NCBI GenBank assembly: GCA_020430005.1
Contig: JAGQKQ010000107.1
Span: 1 to 6,289, forward strand
Reading direction: 5' to 3'
Length of the DNA stretch: 6,289 bases
DNA from: Candidatus Omnitrophota bacterium
GTDB lineage: Bacteria; Omnitrophota; Gorgyraeia; Zapsychrales; Zapsychraceae
Shown: positions 1 to 5,932 of the stretch, in pieces
How the letters are laid out: each line of letters begins with the position of its first letter
How positions within the stretch are numbered: position 1 is the first letter of the stretch
Notes under the pieces: model-generated
What the model was told of the DNA's origin: nothing
Seen by the model: only the letters and a program-made list of their open reading frames with translations
The model's database searches: none
Translations under genes and position numbers: made by a program

Positions 1-13
1 TATATAATCTGCG

Positions 14-42
14 TTGAAACTTTTTCGAAACCGCGTTATCCT
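14..42 (+). promoter_or_regulatory. candidate sigma70-type promoter of the operon
   Basis: TTGAAA (14-19, five of six matches to TTGACA) is followed by a 17-nt spacer and TATCCT (37-42, four of six matches to TATAAT). Transcription would begin near 48-50, giving a leader of about 80 nt before the first gene. The -10 box lies inside a perfect inverted repeat (36-54). A second possible -10, TATAAT at 3-8, sits at the window edge, so its -35 cannot be seen. Promoter calls by eye are weak, and the organism's own consensus is unknown. Confidence 0.4.
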
Positions 43-54
43 TGTAGAGGATAA
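36..54. repeat. perfect 7-bp inverted repeat, possible operator
   Basis: TTATCCT (36-42) and AGGATAA (48-54) are exact reverse complements separated by 5 nt (TGTAG). The dyad covers the candidate -10 box and the predicted transcription start, where a repressor or other regulator could bind. It could also form a short leader hairpin, but the stem is mostly A/T and no T-run follows, so a terminator is unlikely. The candidate ligand in this window is the PAS-LuxR protein two genes down, although LuxR-type activators usually bind upstream of the -35. Confidence 0.4.
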
Positions 55-117
55 GAAATTAGCGATTCAATTATTAGATAAAGTTATTGATATAAGGCAG
101 TTAAGTAAGATAATAAT

Positions 118-123
118 AGAGGA
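118..123 (+). promoter_or_regulatory. ribosome binding site of the chalcone-isomerase-like gene
   Basis: AGAGGA lies 7 nt before the ATG at 131. Together with the signal peptide that begins at this ATG, it fixes the start there and not at the in-frame TTG at 14, which would add 39 residues ahead of a secretion signal. Confidence 0.7.
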
Positions 124-130
124 TATCATT

Positions 131-721
131 ATGAAAAAAATCGTTTTATCCAACATAATTACTGTATTCGCTATTCTTTTCTTTTTAGCATTTTCTTCTC
201 CGTTATATGCCGGTCAAATTGGTCCTGCCATCTTTCAGGAGACATATAAAACAGATAATTTGGAGTTGAAGCTACAGGGAGCCGGTCTCAAGACTTTTCT
301 GGCCTTCAAAGTTGTGGCAGCGGGACTTTATCTGGAAGAAGGCGTTTTGCCGGTGGATGTTTTGGAAAATAATTCAAAACGTCTGGAAGTTGTATACCTG
401 CAGCCAATCCGTAAGAAAGAATTACAGAATGCGACAACCAAAGGTATCAAGAAGAATGTTTCAGAGGAGGAATTCTGGCAATTATCTGATCGTATTGAGC
501 AGATCAATGCTTATTATCCGGATGTTCAACCTCAGGACCGTATCGAAATCACGTATGATCCTGAAATAGGAACAACGGTGTCTGTAAACGGGCAATATAA
601 AGGAACGATTGAAGGAAAAGATTTCGCCCGGGCATTTTTTGCCATATGGGTTGGGGATCGTCCCGTTGATAGGGATATAAAGCTGTCCTTATTAGGATAT
701 AAAAACAACGAGCGTTTTTAA
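131..721 (+). CDS. secreted chalcone-isomerase-like (CHI-fold) protein
   Basis: This 196-residue protein belongs to the bacterial chalcone isomerase-like family (Chalcone_3 type). Residues 1-27 form a Sec signal peptide: MKK, a hydrophobic stretch at 9-21, and a likely cut after LYA at 25-27, placing the mature protein in the periplasm. The mature part has the family's LxLQGAGLKTF opening (47-56), VVAAGLYLEEG (61-71), and the C-terminal AFFAIWVGDRPVD...KLSLLG block (168-189). The bacterial members have no proven reaction. Plant CHI enzymes cyclise chalcones, but the same fold also includes plastid fatty-acid-binding proteins, so in this lipid-modifying operon a role in binding acyl chains or lipid products is more plausible than flavonoid chemistry (inference). 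It is the first gene, 43 nt ahead of the regulator, with no convincing terminator between them. The family call is firm; the function is not. Confidence 0.85.
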   Translation: MKKIVLSNIITVFAILFFLAFSSPLYAGQIGPAIFQETYKTDNLELKLQGAGLKTFLAFKVVAAGLYLEEGVLPVDVLENNSKRLEVVYLQPIRKKELQNATTKGIKKNVSEEEFWQLSDRIEQINAYYPDVQPQDRIEITYDPEIGTTVSVNGQYKGTIEGKDFARAFFAIWVGDRPVDRDIKLSLLGYKNNERF

Positions 722-764
722 GAATAAACTGAACCGTGCTTTATTAAGAAGTTTTGATGTTCAT

Positions 765-1595
765 ATGAATTCCTATTCTAAAAAGTCTGGATCCGGCATT
801 GATGACGCACTTTTAGCTTCGGTGGTTTGTTTTTCTGAAGATTCAATCATTGTTACTACCACAGAACTTGCCCCTCCCGGACCACAAATTATTTATGTCA
901 ATCCCGCGTTTACCAGAATGACCGGTTATGAGCCCGACGAAGTTTTGGGAAAGACGCCGCGCATTCTGCAAGGTCCCAATACAGATATTAATGTTTTAAA
1001 AAGATTACGCGCCGCTTTGGAAAAGGGCCAAGTCTTTTTCGGGCAGGCGATTAATTACCGTAAAGATGGAACAGAGTTTTGGAATGAATGGCATATTGAG
1101 GCAATCCGTGGCGATCAGGATGAGATTACGCATTATATCGCTATTCAAAGAAATGTTACCAGGCGTAAAGAGATGGAAGATGCTCTTGTTCGAAAGAATG
1201 CCGCGTTAACCGAAATCCTCAGCCAAATCGAAATTGAAAAACAGAAAATTAAAGATAATGTACGGGCCAATGTTGAGGAAGTGCTGATACCGGCGATTAA
1301 AAAACTCAATCGAAAAGGAAGTTCTCTCGATAAGAAATATTTGAAGGTTTTGGAGAAGAGTCTTATGGATTTAACCGGTTCCTTTGGAACTAATGTTTCC
1401 CAAGACAGGCTCAAATTATCTCCTCGGGAAATTGAAATCGCCAATATGATCAAAAATGGCTTGAGCAATAAAGAAATTGCGGAAGCCGTTCACATTTCTG
1501 TTAAGACGGTTGAAACACACCGGAACAAAATCCGGAAGAAATTAGGTATTATCAATAAGGATATTAATCTGACTTCTTATATGCAGTCTGTTTAA
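765..1595 (+). CDS. PAS (cysteine-less LOV-like) sensor with LuxR-type HTH
   Basis: This 276-residue protein is a probable cytoplasmic one-component transcription regulator. A PAS domain spans about residues 20-135 (VNPAFTRMTGY 45-55, GKTPRILQG 62-70, INYRKDG 96-102, FWNEWHI 105-111, IAIQRNVT 125-132). It is close to the LOV subgroup: R66, Q69, N97, N107 and Q128 match the polar residues that contact FMN, but the cysteine of the GxNCRFLQ motif is P65, so the usual photoadduct cannot form. A helical linker, probably coiled coil, covers about 135-215. The LuxR/GerE DNA-binding domain follows (LSPREIEIANMIKNGLSNKEIAE 218-240, recognition-helix region SVKTVETHRNKIRKKLG 245-261). There is no receiver or kinase domain. 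The ATG at 765 has only a weak upstream AAGAAG (746-751). It stops 13 nt before the SnoaL-like gene, so it probably regulates its own operon. Ligand and targets are unproven; flavin, redox or oxygen sensing is inferred. Confidence 0.88.
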   Translation: MNSYSKKSGSGIDDALLASVVCFSEDSIIVTTTELAPPGPQIIYVNPAFTRMTGYEPDEVLGKTPRILQGPNTDINVLKRLRAALEKGQVFFGQAINYRKDGTEFWNEWHIEAIRGDQDEITHYIAIQRNVTRRKEMEDALVRKNAALTEILSQIEIEKQKIKDNVRANVEEVLIPAIKKLNRKGSSLDKKYLKVLEKSLMDLTGSFGTNVSQDRLKLSPREIEIANMIKNGLSNKEIAEAVHISVKTVETHRNKIRKKLGIINKDINLTSYMQSV

Positions 1596-1596
1596 T

Positions 1597-1600
1597 AGGG
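1597..1600 (+). promoter_or_regulatory. ribosome binding site deciding the SnoaL-like start
   Basis: AGGG lies 8 nt before the ATG at 1609 but only 2 nt before the in-frame ATG at 1603. The spacing favours 1609 as the translation start. Confidence 0.5.
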
Positions 1601-1608
1601 AAATGCGC

Positions 1609-2040
1609 ATGTCTAAGCCGAATGTTCAAGCTTTCTTCCAAAATTTGAATATCAATACTATGGATTTGGTCGATGAATTTTATGATGAAGATGTTCATTT
1701 TCAAGATCCCGTTGTCGACATTAAAGGACGGGCGAAACTTAAGGCTTATTACGCGAAGCTTTATCAGGATGTCGAATCGATTTCTTTTGATTGTATCGAC
1801 GAAATTATTAATGAAGATGTCCATGCCCTGGTCTGGAAAATGAATTTGAAGGCGAAGCTGGGTGGAGGAAAATTAATTGTCGTCGATGGAATTTCGTATA
1901 TTCGCTTTGGCGGCAGAGAGGGAAAGGCGATCTACCATCGCGATTATTTTGATTTAGGTGAATTTGTTTATGAAAATGTTCCGGTGCTCGCGGGAATTGT
2001 AAAATTCGTGAAGAAAAAATTATCGGCACATACGGATTGA
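1609..2040 (+). CDS. SnoaL/NTF2-like small protein
   Basis: This 143-residue soluble protein has the cone-shaped NTF2-like fold pattern: an N-terminal helical part, the DVHFQDP motif (28-34), the helix at GRAKLKAYYAKLY (40-52), strands around HALVWKMNL (72-80) and KLIVVDGISYIRF (88-100), and the tail motif YHRDYFDLGEFVYENVP (109-125). That tail is typical of the nuclear-transport-factor-2 family proteins found beside CFA synthase, FAD oxidoreductase and DUF1365 genes in proteobacteria. The fold serves both as enzyme (isomerase, cyclase, hydrolase) and as binding protein, so the reaction cannot be read from sequence. The conserved acidic and histidine residues (H30, D33, H110, D112) could line a pocket. 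An ATG at 1603 would add two residues but has poor SD spacing. The next gene starts 1 nt after the stop, implying translational coupling. Confidence 0.8.
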   Translation: MSKPNVQAFFQNLNINTMDLVDEFYDEDVHFQDPVVDIKGRAKLKAYYAKLYQDVESISFDCIDEIINEDVHALVWKMNLKAKLGGGKLIVVDGISYIRFGGREGKAIYHRDYFDLGEFVYENVPVLAGIVKFVKKKLSAHTD

Positions 2041-2041
2041 T

Positions 2042-2830
2042 ATGGTATCTATTGTAATCCCATCTATAACGGTTTCTCTGATTTTTATGTTCGCTTTATG
2101 GACAATCCAGCTTAAAACGCGCAATGCGGGCATTGTTGATATTGGATGGACTGTTTGTGTGTTTTTCTTCGGTTGTATGTATTTTCTGAAGGGCCCCGGA
2201 TTTTTTCAGCGGAAAATATTATTTTTTATCATGATCGGTTTGTGGGCAGGCCGGTTGGTTTATCACTTGGTAAGCCGGGGTGTTTTTGAACAAGAGGATG
2301 CGCGGTATCAACGGCTACGACGGGAATGGGGACAGCATATTCAAATAAAGTTTCTTTTTCTTTTTTTATTTGAGGCGCTTTTGGCGTTTGTTATCACTGT
2401 TCCTTTTTTGATTGCCTCACGTAATCTGGAAGCCAACATTGGATTGTGGGAATATGCGGCATGCATTTTATGGATTTGTGGATTCCTGGGTGAATTCATT
2501 GCGGATCAACAATTAAAAGATTTCAAACAAGATCCGTCTAACAAAGGAAAGACCTGTCAATGCGGATTATGGTACTACTCGCGTCATCCGAATTATTTTT
2601 TTGAATGGGTAATGTGGGTGGCTTACTTCACTTTTGCTTTGAATAGTGAATGGGGCATAGTCGCTGTTATCGCGCCGGCGGTTATGTGGTTTTTTCTCGT
2701 TTATGTTACGGGCATTCCCTTTGCCGAAGAACAGGCGTTAAAGAATCGGGGGGATGATTATCGAAGTTATCAGCAGACGACCAGTTTTTTTGTGCCCTGG
2801 CCGAAGAAAATGAAAGTTAATGATTTATGA
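2042..2830 (+). CDS. DUF1295 membrane protein, steroid-5-alpha-reductase / ICMT-like
   Basis: This 262-residue integral membrane protein has about seven hydrophobic segments (roughly 5-20, 34-49, 57-73, 103-125, 135-152, 187-203, 207-224). The C-terminal half carries the superfamily signature CGLWYYSRHPNYFFEW (174-189), then E229/E230 and RGDDYRSYQQTTSFFVPWPKK (236-256), as expected for DUF1295 (COG3752). Relatives use NADPH to reduce enone-type double bonds (steroid 5-alpha reductases) or methylate with SAM (isoprenylcysteine methyltransferases). The conserved RHPNY loop is the likely cofactor site. Length is normal for the family. The start is 1 nt after the previous stop with only GGA (2034-2036) as SD, so it probably depends on coupling; its end overlaps the next gene by 4 nt (ATGA). 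In this operon it may reduce or modify a membrane acyl chain or quinone-like substrate. This is inference; the true substrate is unknown. Confidence 0.85.
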   Translation: MVSIVIPSITVSLIFMFALWTIQLKTRNAGIVDIGWTVCVFFFGCMYFLKGPGFFQRKILFFIMIGLWAGRLVYHLVSRGVFEQEDARYQRLRREWGQHIQIKFLFLFLFEALLAFVITVPFLIASRNLEANIGLWEYAACILWICGFLGEFIADQQLKDFKQDPSNKGKTCQCGLWYYSRHPNYFFEWVMWVAYFTFALNSEWGIVAVIAPAVMWFFLVYVTGIPFAEEQALKNRGDDYRSYQQTTSFFVPWPKKMKVNDL

Positions 2831-3879
2831 GAACAATGTTGAAGTTGTCACAAGGCTTGCTTGAAAAAGGATTGATCCCCGACGTTTTTATCCGTTTTGG
2901 TATTAGAGGGTTATTAAAGGAAAAATTGAAGGAAGAGCGACGGAATGATTTGGAATTCGGTTATGAACAGAAAATGAAATTAATCAACCAGCTAAAAGGC
3001 AGTCCGATTGCTGTAAACACGCAGGAAGCCAATCAGCAGCATTATGAATTGCCCACGGAGTTCTTCCGATATTGTCTGGGAACGCATCTGAAATATTCGG
3101 GATGCTATTACCGTGAAGGTGTAAACGATCTTTCTCAGGCGGAAGAAGATATGCTTCGAATCACAACAGAGCGGGCTGATTTAAGAGATGGGCAATCCGT
3201 TCTGGAACTCGGCTGCGGCTGGGGATCGCTGACATTATTTATGGCAGAACATTTTCCTAATAGTCAAGTTAAGGCCGTTTCAAATTCAGCAACACAAAAA
3301 CAGTATATTGATAGTCAACTTAAGGAGCGGGGGCTGAATAATGTTGAAATTCTAACAGCGGACATAAATGATTTTTCCATTAATCAGAAATTTGATCGGG
3401 TGGTTTCTGTTGAAATGTTCGAGCATATGCGGAATTATCAGAAACTCCTTTCTAAAGTTGCGGAATTCCTGAAAGATGACGGAAAATTATTTATCCATAT
3501 CTTTACGCATAAGGAGTTTGCTTATCTTTATGATGAGACCGATGAATCGGACTGGATTGCCAAATATTTCTTTACCGGTGGAATTATGCCGTCGGATGAC
3601 TTGCTGTTATATTTTCAGGACCACTTCAAAATTGCTCATCATTGGAGAGTTAGCGGAACACATTATCAAAAAACCGCGGAACATTGGCTTGAAAATATGG
3701 ACCGGCATAAAACACATATTATGCCTCTGATGGCGGAGACCTATGGTTCCGAAGAGGCCGGCAAGTGGTGGGTCTATTGGCGGGTATTCTTTATGGCATG
3801 CGCCGAATTGTGGGGATATAACGGCGGCAATGAGTGGATTGTCAGTCATTATTTATTTACGAAGAGAAAGGGTGTGTAG
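2827..3879 (+). CDS. CFA-synthase-superfamily SAM methyltransferase, coclaurine N-methyltransferase-like
   Basis: This 350-residue class I SAM-dependent methyltransferase (COG2230 superfamily) has an N-terminal helical part (1-65), the substrate-side motif HYELPTEFF (72-80), YSGCYY (90-95), SAM motif I VLELGCGWGSLTL (125-137), the post-motif VSNSATQKQYI (151-161), DRVVSVEMFEHM (190-201), KYFFTGGIMPS (246-256), LLYFQDHF (260-267) and a C-terminal YWR...CAELWGYNGGNEW block (317-337). From memory, this set matches plant coclaurine/pavine N-methyltransferases almost motif for motif, including the E-x-x-E-H cluster (E196, E199, H200) reported to be important there. Such bacterial homologues sit in lipid-modifying clusters, so the likely substrate is an unsaturated or furan acyl chain, not an alkaloid (inference). 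The start codon overlaps the previous stop (ATGA). It lacks the SCP2-like N-terminal domain seen at the start of the second methyltransferase at the window's end. A furan-methylating (FufM-like) or oxygen-inserting (UfaO-like) role is possible but unresolved. Confidence 0.87.
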   Translation: MRTMLKLSQGLLEKGLIPDVFIRFGIRGLLKEKLKEERRNDLEFGYEQKMKLINQLKGSPIAVNTQEANQQHYELPTEFFRYCLGTHLKYSGCYYREGVNDLSQAEEDMLRITTERADLRDGQSVLELGCGWGSLTLFMAEHFPNSQVKAVSNSATQKQYIDSQLKERGLNNVEILTADINDFSINQKFDRVVSVEMFEHMRNYQKLLSKVAEFLKDDGKLFIHIFTHKEFAYLYDETDESDWIAKYFFTGGIMPSDDLLLYFQDHFKIAHHWRVSGTHYQKTAEHWLENMDRHKTHIMPLMAETYGSEEAGKWWVYWRVFFMACAELWGYNGGNEWIVSHYLFTKRKGV

Positions 3880-3887
3880 GGCGTTTC

Positions 3888-5156
3888 ATGAAGAAAACTC
3901 TGGCGATTATCGGAACAGGCATTGCTGGCATGAGCGCCGCCTATTTTTTAAAAGAGGATTTTCGAATCACGTTCTTTGAAAAAGATAATTATGCGGGTGG
4001 CCACACGAACACTTATATTCATAAGGAAGACGACCGGAATGTTTACATTGATACGGCCTTTATGGTCTACAATGAAATTACCTATCCCAATCTGACCCGA
4101 TTTTTTAAAGAGTTGGATATTAAAACCAAGCCCACAAAAATGACATTCAGTGTTCAGCATATTCCGTCGGGGCTTGAGTATTGCGGGACAGGAATTAGCG
4201 GTCTTTTTGCGCAGCGAACAAATATTTTTCGTCCATGGTTCATCAAAATGTTGATGGATATGGATCGCTTTAATAAGAAGGCGCCGGATATTTTGGAGAA
4301 AGAGGCATATGTTGATCTTACATTGGAACAATATGTTAAAGATAACAAATTCGGTGATGACTTTCTCTACAAGTTTCTGATCCCGATGAGTTCGGCGGTA
4401 TGGTCTACGCCACCGGATCTTATGTTAAATTTTCCGGCGGTGACATTGATCCGGTTTTTCAAAAACCATGGATTTCTGGGATTAGACACGCATTATCAGT
4501 GGCGGACCCCGGAAGGTGGAAGCCGGCAGTATCGGGACAAGCTTATGAATGCGTTCAATAACACTGTTCATATTAATAATGGCGCTGAGGAAATCTTTGA
4601 AGAGGAACAGAATGTTGTTGTTATCGATGCACGTGGAGAACGTCATGAGTTTGATAAAGTTTTAATTGCCGCTCATGCGGATGACGCTTTAAAGATGTTA
4701 AAAAAGCCAACGAATTTGCAAAGGGATTTATTATCCAAATTTCACTATCAGCCTAACCGTGCGACATTGCATACAGATAAAAAACTGATGCCGAAAACAT
4801 GTCGAGCCTGGTCTTCATGGAATTACCGTATTCAACGGGACCAGCGGAATAAACTGACGACGACAACCATTTACGATATGAACAGTTTGCAGGATGTGTC
4901 GGACAAGCAGAACTATTTTGTATCGATTAATGATCCGGGAGAGATTAATCCGCTCAACATTATTTGGGAAAAAGAGTATCACCATCCGCTATTTGACGTT
5001 CCGGCTATGCGCGCCCAGGCGAAGCTTTCTGAACTTAACCGGGAAGGGAATATTTATTTTTCAGGCAGTTATTTTAAATATGGATTTCACGAGGATGCAT
5101 TTACATCCGGTTTAAACGCAGCCAGGGAAATTGCGGGAAAGGGGCTATGGAATTAA
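3888..5156 (+). CDS. FAD-dependent oxidoreductase, COG2907 / amine-oxidase-like
   Basis: This 422-residue flavoprotein begins with a Rossmann dinucleotide-binding motif, AIIGTGIAGMSAAYFL (6-21, GTGIAG 9-14), then FEKDNYAGGHTNT (30-42), typical of NAD(P)-binding-like amine oxidase relatives. The central part has YIDTAFMVYNEITYPNL (53-69), IPMSSAVWSTPP (165-176) and PEGGSRQY (208-215). The C-terminal FAD-contact block is FSGSYFKYGFHEDAFTSGLNAA (391-412). This is the predicted NAD/FAD-binding family found beside DUF1365 and CFA-type methyltransferases. The desaturase UfaD of furan fatty acid synthesis is, as I recall, of this type, which would make this protein a candidate to convert a methylated mono-ene acyl chain to a diene. 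An upstream in-frame ATG at 3834 lies inside the preceding gene; the start at 3888 has AGGG (3878-3881) 6 nt ahead and begins right at the FAD motif. It overlaps the DUF1365 gene by 10 nt. Confidence 0.88.
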   Translation: MKKTLAIIGTGIAGMSAAYFLKEDFRITFFEKDNYAGGHTNTYIHKEDDRNVYIDTAFMVYNEITYPNLTRFFKELDIKTKPTKMTFSVQHIPSGLEYCGTGISGLFAQRTNIFRPWFIKMLMDMDRFNKKAPDILEKEAYVDLTLEQYVKDNKFGDDFLYKFLIPMSSAVWSTPPDLMLNFPAVTLIRFFKNHGFLGLDTHYQWRTPEGGSRQYRDKLMNAFNNTVHINNGAEEIFEEEQNVVVIDARGERHEFDKVLIAAHADDALKMLKKPTNLQRDLLSKFHYQPNRATLHTDKKLMPKTCRAWSSWNYRIQRDQRNKLTTTTIYDMNSLQDVSDKQNYFVSINDPGEINPLNIIWEKEYHHPLFDVPAMRAQAKLSELNREGNIYFSGSYFKYGFHEDAFTSGLNAAREIAGKGLWN

Positions 5157-5932
5157 ATTCTTGCCTATATCGGTGCGAGGTGATGCATGACCGGCTAAAG
5201 CCAAAACGGCATAAATTTACGCACAGCACATTTATGTTTTATCTGGACCTGGATGAGATTGATCGGGTTGCAGACCGCTTAAAGTTATTCAGCCGGAATC
5301 GTTTTAATATATACAGTTTTTACGATCAGGACCATATGGAATTTGATGGAAGAACGGTTAAGGACAATGTCCTGGCCTTTCTTAAGAAGAAGGATATTGA
5401 TCTTCCCGTTGAAAAAATTAAACTTCTGACCAATGTCCGGACCTTTGGGCATATTTTTAATCCGGTATCTTTTTATTTTTGTTTTGATAGAAACGATAAC
5501 CCCTTATGTGTTGTACCTGAAATCGGTAATACATTTCGAGAAATGAAGCCTTATGTTATTTCTCAAGATACTTTATTCAATAATCAGTTTAAAGATCGGC
5601 AAACAAAGCATTTCTATATTTCTCCTTTTATTGATTTGGATGTGGATATGCAATTTAAAATTCGAATTCCCGGAGAACGTTTGAACATACGTATCGACGA
5701 CTATAGAGGAGAAGACAGGTTTTTGTTAACATCGCTGCTGGGGGAGCAAAAGGCGCTTAGTAATAAAAATTTATTTCTATACACACTATGTTTTCCGTTT
5801 ATCACTTTAAAAGTGATTGGTTTAATCCATTTTCATGCGTTTTGTCTTTGGTTGAAGAAGATTCCGTTTCATGCTAAGGAGGCGAATATGCATTTACAAA
5901 AGGAGGTCTTACGTGTCTGGTCCAAGAATTGA
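5147..5932 (+). CDS. DUF1365 family protein
   Basis: This 261-residue protein of the DUF1365 family (COG3496) has the opening LYRCEVMHDRLKPKRHKF (7-24), YLDLDEI (32-38), the central NVRTFGHIFNPVSFYFCFD (96-114), VVPEIGNTF (122-130), KHFYISPFIDLD (154-165) and the C-terminal ITLKVIGLIHFHAFCLWLKKIPF (219-241). Its exact biochemical role is not established; it almost always lies next to a COG2907-type FAD oxidoreductase and a CFA-type methyltransferase, as here. The C-terminal hydrophobic stretch may associate with membrane, and the conserved histidines (H14, H22, H102, H154, H228, H230) could bind metal or act in catalysis (inference). The ATG at 5147 is preferred over the in-frame ATG at 5183, because the conserved N-terminal tyrosine segment lies between them. 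It starts inside the FAD gene (10-nt overlap) behind a purine-rich GGGAAAGGGG, and ends 20 nt inside the next gene. Confidence 0.87.
   Translation: MELNSCLYRCEVMHDRLKPKRHKFTHSTFMFYLDLDEIDRVADRLKLFSRNRFNIYSFYDQDHMEFDGRTVKDNVLAFLKKKDIDLPVEKIKLLTNVRTFGHIFNPVSFYFCFDRNDNPLCVVPEIGNTFREMKPYVISQDTLFNNQFKDRQTKHFYISPFIDLDVDMQFKIRIPGERLNIRIDDYRGEDRFLLTSLLGEQKALSNKNLFLYTLCFPFITLKVIGLIHFHAFCLWLKKIPFHAKEANMHLQKEVLRVWSKN
5901..5906 (+). promoter_or_regulatory. strong ribosome binding site of the final methyltransferase gene
   Basis: AGGAGG, the best Shine-Dalgarno match in the window, lies 6 nt before the GTG at 5913 and inside the 3' end of the DUF1365 gene. It identifies GTG as the start; nearby ATGs at 5888 and 5935 are in other frames. 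Confidence 0.75.

Noticed and set aside
3..8. TATAAT as the main -10 box
   Set aside because: A perfect hexamer, but its -35 would lie outside the window, so it cannot be judged; kept only as an alternative.
14..130. N-terminal extension of the first gene from a TTG at 14
   Set aside because: It would put 39 charged residues ahead of a clear signal peptide, while the ATG at 131 has a good SD at 7 nt; the stretch also holds the candidate promoter and dyad.
113..132. ATAAT...ATTAT pairing around the first gene's SD as a translation switch
   Set aside because: Five A/T pairs only, likely chance in an AT-rich leader.
723..745. AATAAA...TTTATT hairpin between the first gene and the regulator as a terminator
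   Set aside because: Only six A/T pairs with an 11-nt loop and no T-run after it; too weak to end transcription.
1145..1468. Reverse-strand open frame opposite the PAS-LuxR linker and HTH
   Set aside because: A shadow of a gene with clear domains; its translation shows no family features.
3834..3887. Earlier in-frame ATG for the FAD oxidoreductase
   Set aside because: It lies within the end of the methyltransferase gene and adds 18 residues before the N-terminal FAD motif; the ATG at 3888 has AGGG at proper spacing.
3948..4331. Reverse-strand open frame of 127 codons
   Set aside because: It is antisense to the well-conserved FAD oxidoreductase and has no recognisable domain or SD.
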